From Marivibrio halodurans (GTDB lineage Bacteria > Pseudomonadota > Alphaproteobacteria > UBA8366 > Aestuariispiraceae): 64,000 bases of DNA. The notes under the pieces were generated by a model. That model searched no databases. It was not told where the DNA came from and saw only the letters and a list, made by a program, of their open reading frames with translations. This document shows, one piece after another, positions 7,192 to 14,994 of the stretch. Numbering within the stretch: the first letter of the stretch is position 1; each line of letters opens with the position of its first letter. Position numbers and translations under genes: made by a program. The stretch spans positions 1 to 64,000 of the forward strand of contig NZ_JAGMWN010000011.1 of the NCBI RefSeq assembly GCF_017963645.1, written 5' to 3'.

Positions 7192-8316
7192 ATGCGGGGC
7201 GTCGCGGGCGCCCTGCTGGCGCTCGGCCTGCCCCTGGCCATGGCGATGGGCACGGCCGTAACCCCGGCCCGGGCGGAGGCGCCGCGCGTCGTCACCTCGG
7301 TCAAGCCCGTGCAGGGGCTGGTCGCCGCCGTCATGGGGGATGTCGGCACGCCGGAGGTTCTGGTGGAGGGAACACGGTCCCCGCACGGCTATGCCCTGAC
7401 GCCGTCCGACGCGCGTGCCTTGGCGGGCGCGGATTTGGTGGTCTGGATTGGGCCGTCGCTCTCGGGATTCCTCGGCCGGGCCCTGGAGACGACGGCCGAG
7501 GGGGTGCCGGTCCTTACCCTGATCGAAGCCGATGGAATCGCGACCATGCCCTTCGCGTCCGGTCATCATCACGGCCATGATCATGGGCATGATGATGAAG
7601 ACGCGCATCACGGGGAAGCGCATGAGGACGGGCATGCGCACGACCATGACGAAGCGCGCGCCGGGGAGGCGGAGCATGATCATGACCATGATCACGGGGA
7701 CGAGCATGGCCATGACCATGATCACGGAGATACCCATGATCACGGGGACGACCACGGCCATGAGCATGGCCATGAGGAGGGACACGCGCACGGGGCCGGC
7801 ACCGATCCGCATATATGGCTCGACCCGGAGAACGCGCGGCTGATGCTGGACGCGATCGCCGCCCGCCTGGCGGAGATCGATCCGGCCAACGCGGCCGTCT
7901 ATGCCGGCAATGCCGGGGCGGCCAAGGCGCGGGTCTCGGCCTTGGAGACGGAGCTTACCCGTGAAATCGGCCCATTCGCCGAACGCGGCTATGTCGTCTT
8001 CCACGACGCCTATCGCTATTTCGAACGGCGTTTCGGCCTGCATTCCCTGGGCGCCATCGCCATCGACCCTGAAATTCCGCCGGGCGCCGAGCGGATCGTC
8101 GCGCTACGCCGATCCGTGCGGGAAAGCGGCGCGGCCTGCGTCTTCATGGAGCCGCAGTTCGACCCCGCCATCGTCGATACGGTCATCGAGGGAACCGGCG
8201 CGCGGAAGGGTGTTCTGGACCCGCTCGGCTCCACGCTGGCGGAGGGGCCCGATTTCTATCAACGGCTGCTCCGCGCGATGGGCGATTCCTTCCGGACCTG
8301 CCTGTCCGGGGGCTGA
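7192..8316 (+). CDS. znuA: Zinc ABC transporter substrate-binding protein ZnuA
   Basis: A periplasmic zinc-capturing protein of about 374 residues. The start at 7192 gives a standard signal peptide cut after about TPARA; the in-frame ATG at 7126 touches the Zur box and would add a non-signal-like leader. The fold features of cluster A-I metal receptors are present: the first His in SPHGYALTPSDA, the His of GTDPHIWLDPE, the His of VVFHDAYRYFERRFGL and the acidic ligand region EPQFDPAIV. Between the first two, residues 124-203 form an unusually long loop with roughly 28 histidines alternating with Asp/Glu/Gly. Such loops gather or sense zinc in ZnuA, but they are commonly much shorter. Confidence 0.95.
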   Translation: MRGVAGALLALGLPLAMAMGTAVTPARAEAPRVVTSVKPVQGLVAAVMGDVGTPEVLVEGTRSPHGYALTPSDARALAGADLVVWIGPSLSGFLGRALETTAEGVPVLTLIEADGIATMPFASGHHHGHDHGHDDEDAHHGEAHEDGHAHDHDEARAGEAEHDHDHDHGDEHGHDHDHGDTHDHGDDHGHEHGHEEGHAHGAGTDPHIWLDPENARLMLDAIAARLAEIDPANAAVYAGNAGAAKARVSALETELTREIGPFAERGYVVFHDAYRYFERRFGLHSLGAIAIDPEIPPGAERIVALRRSVRESGAACVFMEPQFDPAIVDTVIEGTGARKGVLDPLGSTLAEGPDFYQRLLRAMGDSFRTCLSGG

Positions 8317-8340
8317 CCGGCGGCGGCCGGCCTTGTCCCC

Positions 8341-9333
8341 TCATACCCGGGCAAGACCGGCCGCCGAGGCGATCAGTTCGAAGGAGCGCAGGCGCTTCGG
8401 GTGCTCGAAGACATCCGACACGACCATCAACTCGTCGGCGCCGGTCTCCTCGACCAGGGCCTGGAGGCCCTGCCCGACGGTTTCGGGCGATCCGACGACC
8501 GAACAGGCCAGCATTTGCCGTACATGCGCCTTCTCCGCCGGTGACCAGACGCTTTCGATGTCGTCGACGGGCGGGCGCGACAGGGTGCGCGTGCCGCGGA
8601 TAAGCTCGGTGAAGGATATCTGTTGCGTGGTGGCCAGCCTGCGCGCCTCCTCGTCCGTTTCGGCGGCGATGACGTTGACGCCGACCATCGCATAGGGGCT
8701 GGAAAGCTGGTCGCTGGGTTTGAAGCGCTCGCGATAGATACGCAGCGCGGATATCATATGCTCCGGCGCGAAATGCGAGGCGAAGGCGTAGGGCAAGCCC
8801 AGTTCGGCCGCCAAGGTCGCCCCGAAATGGCTGGAGCCGAGAATCCACAGCGGCACGTTGGTTCCCGCCGCCGGCACGGCCTCGATGCGTTGATCCTCCG
8901 CGCGCGGCGCGAGAAACGCCTGAAGTTCCAGAACGTCCTGGGGAAAATTCTCCGCCGATTGCGGCGACCGGCGCAGCGCGCGCAGCGTGAGCTGATCGGT
9001 ACCCGGCGCCCGTCCGAGACCGAGATCGATGCGCCCGGGGAACAGTTGCTCCAGGGTGCCGAATTGCTCCGCGACGATATAGGGCGCGTGGTTGGGCAGC
9101 ATGATGCCGCCCGCGCCGACCCGGATGCGGGACGTCCCCCCGGCGATATGGGCGATCACCACCGCGGTCGCGGCGCTGGCGATGCCCTGCATGTTGTGGT
9201 GTTCCGCGACCCATAGGCGGCGATATCCCCAATCCTCCGCATGCCGGGCCAGGTCGCGGGCATCGTCCAGCGCCCGGCGCGCGTCCGAGCCCTGCTTGAC
9301 CCGGGCGAGTTCGAGAATGGAAAGCGGAACCAT
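8341..9333 (-). CDS. LLM class flavin-dependent oxidoreductase (MsnO8-like)
   Basis: A 330-residue luciferase-like monooxygenase of the TIM-barrel flavin family. It starts with [10 protein letters not shown] and contains [22 protein letters not shown] near residue 40, [22 protein letters not shown], and [12 protein letters not shown], all typical of the MsnO8/YhbW group that uses reduced FMN. The natural substrate of this group is not established. It is convergent with znuA, with only 24 bases between the stops, and appears to be transcribed alone from the gene-free region at 9334-9926. Confidence 0.88.
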   Translation of the reverse strand: MVPLSILELARVKQGSDARRALDDARDLARHAEDWGYRRLWVAEHHNMQGIASAATAVVIAHIAGGTSRIRVGAGGIMLPNHAPYIVAEQFGTLEQLFPGRIDLGLGRAPGTDQLTLRALRRSPQSAENFPQDVLELQAFLAPRAEDQRIEAVPAAGTNVPLWILGSSHFGATLAAELGLPYAFASHFAPEHMISALRIYRERFKPSDQLSSPYAMVGVNVIAAETDEEARRLATTQQISFTELIRGTRTLSRPPVDDIESVWSPAEKAHVRQMLACSVVGSPETVGQGLQALVEETGADELMVVSDVFEHPKRLRSFELIASAAGLARV

Positions 9334-9926
9334 GGCGGAAACTCCTATTCGCGGTCGCGCGTCTGTTCGGGTGTCTCTATTCGGGCGTTGGACGAACCGG
9401 CCGGATGGCCCACGCCCGCCCCGGCGGCCACGCCGTCATGACGCCTCGCCGGGAAAAGAGGGAACAAGGTGAAGTTGGGAACGCGCGGCGCGCATCGCCA
9501 GCACTGATTATCGATTGACGTGCCACTCGGCGGTCTTGGCCGCGCGGCGGGGACGCATTTTGGGCCGCGCGCCGAACCCGGGCGTGGGCGGGGAGCTGAT
9601 TCGGCTGCCTTCCGGCTTCCCCCGCCCCGGCGGCGGGACCGAGAACCCGCCTGAACCAGACCATCCAACCGGCGATTCAGGCGGCCTCGTAGGAGGCGCC
9701 AGTGCAGACCCTAAGAAAGTGGGCGATCGAGCCACCGGCACGGTCGTCGAAGGGCTATGGAAAGATCGGGAAGGATCGTCGACGGGGGAGGGAATGGCGC
9801 GCCATCCCGAAGGGATGTTGACCCAAAACTGGAGTACCAGTTCGACGTCAGGAGAAATGGCGCGCCCCAAAGGACGAAGTCCGAACTCTTTAAAGAACCG
9901 GGAGCGGTGTTCGAGTGAAGGGAGAA
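9334..9926. other. Gene-free stretch with tRNA-end-like repeats
   Basis: About 590 bases without a credible gene; open frames here are proline/arginine-rich shadows. The left part must contain the promoter of the oxidoreductase gene. A GC-rich dyad lies around 9610-9660. Near the tRNA, the sequence TGGCGCGCC, preceded by GGA(GA)AA-like bases, occurs at 9795, 9858 and 9927; the last copy is the 3' end of the tRNA gene (CCA, discriminator and acceptor stem on the minus strand). The copies are spaced 63 and 69 bases apart. Confidence 0.6.
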
Positions 9927-10003
9927 TGGCGCGCCCGACAGGATTCGAACCTGTGACCTCCGCCTTCGGAGGGCGGCGCTCTATCCAGCTGAGCTACGGG
10001 CGC
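9927..10003 (-). tRNA. tRNA-Arg (CCG)
   Basis: A 77-base cloverleaf on the minus strand. The acceptor stem GCGCCCG pairs with CGGGCGC. The D arm is GCTCAGCTGGATAGAGC, the anticodon arm CCGCC-CTCCGAA-GGCGG with anticodon CCG, and the T arm carries the invariant GGTTCGAATCC. The 3' CCA is encoded. It reads CGG codons, which are frequent in this GC-rich genome. A spurious plus-strand open frame crosses the gene. Confidence 0.97.
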
Positions 10004-10107
10004 TTGATCGCGGCGGCGGCCCGGTGACCGGGTCGCGCCATTATCGTTCAGTGCGCTCTATAACGAAGCCGGCCCGGCTTGGCCAGAATGAAGTTTGCCG
10101 GACAGCC

Positions 10108-10914
10108 TTAGCGCCCGGTCTTTTCATAGGCGCGGAACTGGTCCAGCAGGCGCGCGGCGGGGAGCAGGCGGGTCTGCCAGAGCGTCATGGAGTCCGGGGC
10201 CGCGCGGGCCTGCCATTGGCGGAAATCGCGGCACCAGCGCCCCTCGACCGCCTTGCGGAAGGCGACGGAGTCGGGGGCGATCGGGCCCGAGGCCGTATCG
10301 AGGCCGAGCGCCGCGCGGGCGCGCGCCTCCACCAGCGAGGCCTCGCATTCCAGGTCGAGCGTCCGGGCACCGCCGGCGATATCGCCTTCAAGCTCCTGCA
10401 GCCCGTGGCCGGCGAGTTCATGGGCCAGCACGCTCGCCAGCTCGGCCTCGCCGCGCGCCGCGCCGTGGCGCCCGACCACGACGAGGAACCGGGCGCCGAT
10501 ACCCGCATCGCCGCCCGGCAGAAAGGCGGCGAGCGTCACCCGGCTGAGGGCCGGATAGGGGAAGTCGGGATCATGGACCACCAGAACCTCGCCCGCGCCG
10601 GAGAGCCGCGCGATCGTCCGATCCGCCGCCGGATCGGCCGCGCGCAGCCGGTCGAGCGCCGCGCGGATATGCGCGATCGCCGCCCCGGCCGCCTTCTTAC
10701 GCCTTGTCCCGTCACTCTCGGCTTGGCTGTCGAGGGCGTGGAAGGTGACGCCGCCCGCACGGGCCGTCGCCACGATCCCGCGCGCGGCCAGCCGGTCCGG
10801 GTCGAAGGGTGACAGCGCCGCCGCCCCGGCGGGGACGAGCACGGCAAGGATAAGCAGGAGGAAGAGAAGGCAAGGGCCCGGAGTCCGGCGCCTTCGGCGT
10901 TCCACCCGTGCCAT
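10108..10914 (-). CDS. Putative exported HExxxH metalloprotease
   Basis: A 268-residue protein with a basic, then hydrophobic N-terminus (LLFLLLILAVLVPAGAAAL), either a signal peptide or an N-terminal anchor. Near residue 165 it has AHELAGHGLQ, a zinc-binding motif with three residues between Glu and the second His (HExxxH), as in dipeptidyl peptidase III (HELLGH), rather than the common HExxH. An acidic segment DLECEASLVEARARAAL follows about 20 residues later and could give the third zinc ligand. Outside this region I recognise no family. Its start lies five bases after the stop of the upstream SDR gene, so both are probably co-transcribed. Activity is inferred only from the motif. Confidence 0.7.
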   Translation of the reverse strand: MARVERRRRRTPGPCLLFLLLILAVLVPAGAAALSPFDPDRLAARGIVATARAGGVTFHALDSQAESDGTRRKKAAGAAIAHIRAALDRLRAADPAADRTIARLSGAGEVLVVHDPDFPYPALSRVTLAAFLPGGDAGIGARFLVVVGRHGAARGEAELASVLAHELAGHGLQELEGDIAGGARTLDLECEASLVEARARAALGLDTASGPIAPDSVAFRKAVEGRWCRDFRQWQARAAPDSMTLWQTRLLPAARLLDQFRAYEKTGR

Positions 10915-10919
10915 GGGGG

Positions 10920-11705
10920 CTACAACCCTCCGCTTACCGTGATCGTCGTGCCGGAGACGAAGGGCGCCTCGTCCGACACGAGCCAGGCGACGGCGTTGGC
11001 CATGTCCTCCGCCGTGCCGTTGCGGCGCAGCGGCGTGCGGGCGGCGACCTGCGCCGGTTTGTCGTGTTGCCCCCGTTCGGCGTGGATGTCCGTCAGGGTC
11101 GTGCCGGGCGCGACGCCGGCGACCCGCACGCCTTCCGGTCCCAGTTCCACCGCCAGCGCGCGCGTCAGCACGTCGAGCGCGGCCTTGCTGGCGCCGTAAT
11201 GGATGAATTCGTTCGGGCTGCCGAGGCGGGCCGCGACGGAGGAGATATTGACGATCACGCCGCCCGCCCCGCCGCGTCCGCGCGCCATGCGGCGGCCGGC
11301 CTCGCGCGCGGCGACGAAGGCGCCCAGGATGTTGACGTCGAACAGGCGGGAGAGATCGTCGATCTCCGCATCGATCAACGGGCCCGGCGGGGCGGTGACG
11401 CCCGCATTGTTGACCAGCACGTCGAGGCGTCCGAACGCCCCGTCCACCGCGTGGAAGAGGGCCAGCACCGCCGCCGGATCGCCGAGATCGCCCTTATGCG
11501 CGAGTCCCCGGGCGCCCGCCGCCTCGACATCGGCGAGGACGGCCCGGGCCGCATCCTCCCGGCTGGCATAGGACAACGCGATATCGAAGCCTTCGGCGGC
11601 GAGCCGGCGGGCCGTCGCCGCGCCGATCCCGCGCGAACCGCCGGTGATCAGCGCTACCGGACGCGAATTTGGCGGCGGGGTGGGGCCGGGGTCGGTCTTG
11701 GTCAT
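10920..11705 (-). CDS. SDR family NAD(P)-dependent oxidoreductase
   Basis: A 261-residue classical short-chain dehydrogenase. The cofactor motif TGGSRGIG is near residue 20, NNAG near 95, and the catalytic Ser in NISSVAARLG with Tyr and Lys in HYGASKAAL near 165. The C-terminus ends VSGTTITVSGGL, as in FabG-like and glucose-dehydrogenase-like SDRs. A basic or Thr residue rather than Asp after the Gly motif favours NADP(H), but the substrate is unknown. The chosen Met (MTKTDPG) starts near the usual family beginning; a longer frame upstream overlaps the terminator at 11738. It is followed at once by the metalloprotease gene. Confidence 0.88.
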   Translation of the reverse strand: MTKTDPGPTPPPNSRPVALITGGSRGIGAATARRLAAEGFDIALSYASREDAARAVLADVEAAGARGLAHKGDLGDPAAVLALFHAVDGAFGRLDVLVNNAGVTAPPGPLIDAEIDDLSRLFDVNILGAFVAAREAGRRMARGRGGAGGVIVNISSVAARLGSPNEFIHYGASKAALDVLTRALAVELGPEGVRVAGVAPGTTLTDIHAERGQHDKPAQVAARTPLRRNGTAEDMANAVAWLVSDEAPFVSGTTITVSGGL

Positions 11706-11737
11706 GGGTCTTGTCTCCCTCGCGATGCATGGGGATG

Positions 11738-11778
11738 AAAAAGGACGGGCGCCGCCGGGATATCGGCCGCGCCCGTCC
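11738..11778 (-). terminator. Rho-independent terminator of the dehydrogenase transcript
   Basis: On the minus strand, a perfect ten-base stem GGACGGGCGC / GCGCCCGTCC with a 16-base inner region is followed by TTTTT. It lies 42 bases after the stop of the gene at 11821 and separates it from the SDR gene. The SDR is therefore probably not part of the same transcript. Confidence 0.88.
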
Positions 11779-11820
11779 CTCCCCGTTATCGGGAGATCAT
11801 GCCCGCTGTCCGAGGGTCTG

Positions 11821-13161
11821 TCAGGCGCTGAAAGCCTGCTCCATCGCGCGGCGGACCTGATAGGCCTGATCGGCCTCGTCCACCACGACGTCGGCATAGG
11901 TCAGCGGCTGGTCCTCCGGCACGTCGCGCGCGAGCTTGAGCTTGTGCGCCAGACCGATCGGCAAGGCGCCGATGCGCCGGCTGTCCTCCGCCCGCATCAG
12001 CTTGCCCCAGACGGTGTAGCCGCCCTCGCCGTCGAGCGTCTCCCCCGCCTTGAGCGGCCGCTTGGCGACCGCGACCGCGTCGCCGCGCCAGGACCGGGAG
12101 GTGCCGGTCGGCTCCCCGCGCAGGGCGGCGCTGGCGACCGAGACGCCGAGTTCCAGCCCGATCAGGTGATAGGGCTTGTACATCGCCGCGTACTCGCCGC
12201 TGTCGTCGGTCTTGAGGCCGTATTCGGCGAAGCAGCGCGCGGTATAGGGGCTGCCGGCAGCGAACACCGCATAGACGCCCCAGCGCAGATCGCGGAAGAT
12301 ATCGCCGCCGTCGCGCGCCAGGCTGGAGACCACCTCGACCGTGCCCCGGTCGGCCAGGACGCCGCCGTCGGCCGAGGGCTTCAGGATCTGCGGCAGGTCG
12401 TCGACGCCGCAGGGCGGGAAGGCCAGGCCGTCCGCCGGCGGGCTCAGGTCGCAGCCATTGGAGACGGCCGCCATCTCGATCGCGGATTTGGTGCCGTCGA
12501 GGAAGCTGTTGAACATCTGCGGGTTCATGCCGCCGGCCTTCGCCTGCTCCGGCGTCAGGCCGTAATGACTCCAGACATCGTCGGGCGTCACCTTGTGGAA
12601 ATGCGGCAGGTACTTCGTGCCCTTGCCCGCGCACACGACCTCCAGGCCGCAGGCGCGCGCCCAATCCACCATCTCCGAGATCAGGGCCGGCTGGTCGCCA
12701 TAGGCCATGGAATAGACGACGCCCGCCTCGCGCGCCTTGCGGGCGAGCAGCGGCCCGGCCAGCACGTCGGCCTCGACATTGACCATGACGATATGACGGC
12801 CCGCCTCGATCGCGGCCAGGGCATGGCGGATGCCGGCGGGGGGGCTGCCGGTCGCGTCGATCACGACCTCCAGCCCCTCGGCGGCGATGAGCGCGGCCGA
12901 ATCCTCCGTCACCCAGGTCTTGCCGGTCTTCAGGGCGTCGCCGGCGTCCTTGGCGGTGGCCTGGTCGGCATCCCAGCCGACGCGCTCCAAAGTATCGGCC
13001 ACCCGCTCGCGCGAGAGGTCGGCGATGCCCATTACATGGAAGCCGGGATGGCGGCCGGCCTGGCTCAGGAACATGGCGCCGAACTTGCCGGCGCCGATCA
13101 GGCCCACGCGCACCGGACGGCCCTCGGCCGCCCGCGCGCGCAGCGCGGTATCGAGATTCAT
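11821..13161 (-). CDS. NAD(P)-dependent oxidoreductase with C-terminal SAF domain
   Basis: A 446-residue cytosolic protein related to homoserine dehydrogenase. The Rossmann motif VGLIGAGKFGAMF lies near residue 19, followed by an ATGSPPAG loop near 110 and a catalytic-domain stretch AGKGTKYLPHFHKVTPDDVW near 200. The C-terminal 100 residues (RPLKAGETLDGEGGYTVWGK) form an SAF-type domain like those of sialic acid synthase and altronate dehydratases. Such fusions occur in sugar-acid and polyol catabolic clusters, but no reaction can be assigned with confidence. Downstream of the dioxygenase gene (77-base gap) and the GntR gene on the same strand, it is probably in one catabolic operon. Confidence 0.85.
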   Translation of the reverse strand: MNLDTALRARAAEGRPVRVGLIGAGKFGAMFLSQAGRHPGFHVMGIADLSRERVADTLERVGWDADQATAKDAGDALKTGKTWVTEDSAALIAAEGLEVVIDATGSPPAGIRHALAAIEAGRHIVMVNVEADVLAGPLLARKAREAGVVYSMAYGDQPALISEMVDWARACGLEVVCAGKGTKYLPHFHKVTPDDVWSHYGLTPEQAKAGGMNPQMFNSFLDGTKSAIEMAAVSNGCDLSPPADGLAFPPCGVDDLPQILKPSADGGVLADRGTVEVVSSLARDGGDIFRDLRWGVYAVFAAGSPYTARCFAEYGLKTDDSGEYAAMYKPYHLIGLELGVSVASAALRGEPTGTSRSWRGDAVAVAKRPLKAGETLDGEGGYTVWGKLMRAEDSRRIGALPIGLAHKLKLARDVPEDQPLTYADVVVDEADQAYQVRRAMEQAFSA

Positions 13162-13238
13162 GAAAAACTCCCCGTCGGGTCGCGATGCGTGAGAATCTTA
13201 TCCGATTCGGACGTTAAAGCCGGTCATTCTCGGGCCAA

Positions 13239-14042
13239 TCACTCCGCCGCGACGGCGGCGCGGTTGTCGACCAGTTCCCGCAGGCAATCATCCTCCAGGG
13301 ATTCGATCGGAGTGAAGTCGCGATGGGCGATCCACTCCTTGCGGGTGAACTTGGTGATGTGGTTCGAAACCGCGCAGAGGCTGAGATAGACGATGGTGCG
13401 GTTCAGCGGGCTGATGTTCGGCGGGCTGGCATGAACCAGATTGCCGTGGAACATGACGACGGAGCCCTTCGGGCCGATCGGCGCCTCGCAGCCGCCCTCG
13501 GCCGCCAGCCGGCTCACCGCCTCGCGGTCGAGGGTCCAGAGCGGATAACTCGTCGTTTCCAGGTCGTGACCGGCCTCCAGGACGCCCTGCTTGTGCGACT
13601 TCGGAATGAACAGCAGCGGGCCGTTGGCGGGCGTCACATCCTCCAGGAAGACGGCGATGTTCATCGCGCGCGGTTCCGGCATGCCGTCGTCGCGGGCCCA
13701 GGTGCCGTAATCCTGGTGCCACTGCCAGACCTCGCCGTCGAAGGCGGCCTTCGCGTTGATCTTGTACTGATGCATGTAGAGCTTTTCGCCGAGCAACTGC
13801 TCGACCGGCTCGACCAGACGGGGATGGCGGCCCAGGCGCCGGAACGGCTCCGAATAGGTGTGGGCGGCGAAGGCGGTGCGGGCGACGCCGCTCGACTCGC
13901 GCCAGACTTCCTCGCGGTCCTGCTTATAGATGGCCTGCGCCTCGTCCATCAGCATCTGGGCCTCGTCCTCGCTGAACAGGCCCGGCAGGAACAGGAAGCC
14001 GTCGTCATCGAAGCGCTTCAGATCGGTTTCGTTGAGTTTCAT
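13239..14042 (-). CDS. Phytanoyl-CoA dioxygenase (PhyH) family protein, EctD-like
   Basis: A 267-residue Fe(II)/2-oxoglutarate oxygenase. The iron triad is visible: His109 and Asp111 in VWQWHQDYGTW and His204 in NLVHASPPN, with Arg215 placed to bind 2-oxoglutarate. The stretch WQWHQDYGTW followed by DDGMPEPRAMNIAVFL and NGPLLFIPKSHKQG resembles the ectoine hydroxylase signature, but the Phe and second His of that signature are replaced (Tyr112, Ala116) and no ectABC genes are near. It more likely hydroxylates or oxidatively cleaves another small substrate imported by the adjacent TRAP system. It lies between gntR and the SAF dehydrogenase. Confidence 0.88.
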   Translation of the reverse strand: MKLNETDLKRFDDDGFLFLPGLFSEDEAQMLMDEAQAIYKQDREEVWRESSGVARTAFAAHTYSEPFRRLGRHPRLVEPVEQLLGEKLYMHQYKINAKAAFDGEVWQWHQDYGTWARDDGMPEPRAMNIAVFLEDVTPANGPLLFIPKSHKQGVLEAGHDLETTSYPLWTLDREAVSRLAAEGGCEAPIGPKGSVVMFHGNLVHASPPNISPLNRTIVYLSLCAVSNHITKFTRKEWIAHRDFTPIESLEDDCLRELVDNRAAVAAE

Positions 14043-14138
14043 GGGGGTTTCCTCTCGCTCTCCTTTGGTGGGTCCCTCTCCCGGAGGAGGGGCCCTTGGT
14101 CTTGATCCCTCGGCCTTGTTCCGGCCCGCGCGGCCCCT

Positions 14139-14798
14139 TCAGGCCGGTTGCGCCAGCATGCGCTCGGCCGCGTGGGCCGCGTGCCGGCTCGCCGCCTCCT
14201 CGGCGGCGGTCACGTCGCCCGCCAGGATCGCGTCTACGATCCGGCGATGTTCGTCCCAGACCGCGCGGCGGCTCCGTGTCTCGCGCAGCACCAACCCCAT
14301 GACCCGCCGGATATGGCGCCATGGCTGGGCGGCCGCCTCCTCGACCAACGGATTGCGGGCCAGTTTGTAGATCGCCTGGTGAAAGGCGACGTCGGCCTCG
14401 ATCAGGCGGCGGGTGTCGCCATCGGCGAGCGCCGCCTCCCCCTCCGCCATCACGGCTTCCAACCGCGCCTTGGCATCCGGTCCGGCGCGACGGGCGGCCG
14501 CGCCCGCCGCCAGCCGGTCGAGCGCGCCCCGCAACTCATAGACCTGCCCCACCGTCTCGTCCGTCAGCACGGTGACGCGATAGCCGCGCCGGCCGGCCGG
14601 CTCGACGAAGCCGTCGCGCCGCAGCATGGCGAGCGCCTGGAGCACGGGCTGGCGCGAGACGCCGAGGGTTTCCGCCAGCCGTTCCTGGACCAGCGATTCG
14701 CCCGGCGCCAATTCGCCCGCGCAGATGGCGTCGAGCAGGCGCGCATGCACGACCTCGCTCAAGGTCTGGCGATCTGTCTCCACGGGGGCTAGGGGCAT
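14139..14798 (-). CDS. GntR family transcriptional regulator (FCD/FadR subfamily)
   Basis: A 219-residue regulator. The winged helix (residues 12-75) includes LVQERLAETLGVSRQPVLQALAMLRRDG, and the effector-binding all-helical FCD domain follows (YELRGALDRLAAGAAARR, then AFHQAIYKLARNP and a HRRIVDAILAGD helix with His for a metal). The start at 14798 matches the usual domain beginning; a longer frame would run into the putative operator. It is divergent from the TRAP genes and heads the dioxygenase/dehydrogenase transcript, so it probably controls both in response to the transported compound or a catabolite. Confidence 0.9.
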   Translation of the reverse strand: MPLAPVETDRQTLSEVVHARLLDAICAGELAPGESLVQERLAETLGVSRQPVLQALAMLRRDGFVEPAGRRGYRVTVLTDETVGQVYELRGALDRLAAGAAARRAGPDAKARLEAVMAEGEAALADGDTRRLIEADVAFHQAIYKLARNPLVEEAAAQPWRHIRRVMGLVLRETRSRRAVWDEHRRIVDAILAGDVTAAEEAASRHAAHAAERMLAQPA

Positions 14799-14830
14799 GG
14801 GTGGCTCGTCCCGATCAATGGGTACTAAAT

Positions 14831-14850
14831 TTTGAATACTGTATACGAAC
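14831..14850. promoter_or_regulatory. Putative GntR operator ATAC-T-GTAT
   Basis: TTTGAATACTGTATACGAAC contains the perfect dyad ATACTGTAT (14836-14844) and the overlapping palindrome GTATAC. It lies in the AT-rich gap between the GntR gene and the divergent TRAP genes. FadR/VanR-type regulators bind short dyads of this kind beside their own gene. The identity as operator is inferred from position and symmetry. Confidence 0.5.
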
Positions 14851-14994
14851 AACGATCGGCGCACAATGTCCTTGCATGCCCCGTGCCCGCGTCGGACCCT
14901 CGCGCCGCGCCGTGCGGCCCCGTCCGGTTAGGGCCGGGAAGGGACGCGCGTAGCCCCGAACCGGAAGGAATAAGCAGGAAGGATTGTCAGGATC

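Noticed and set aside
7562-7800. Possible tandem DNA repeat or CRISPR-like array
   Set aside because: The repetition comes from the coding of His/Asp/Gly runs in znuA; there are no regular spacers.
9508-9870. 120-residue minus-strand frame near the tRNA
   Set aside because: Low-complexity Pro/Ser/Gly composition and no motif or ribosome site; treated as non-coding.
9515-10027. Plus-strand open frame crossing the tRNA with a GFEPVTSAFGG-like end
   Set aside because: The end is a translation of the antisense of tRNA-Arg; this is a well-known false gene product.
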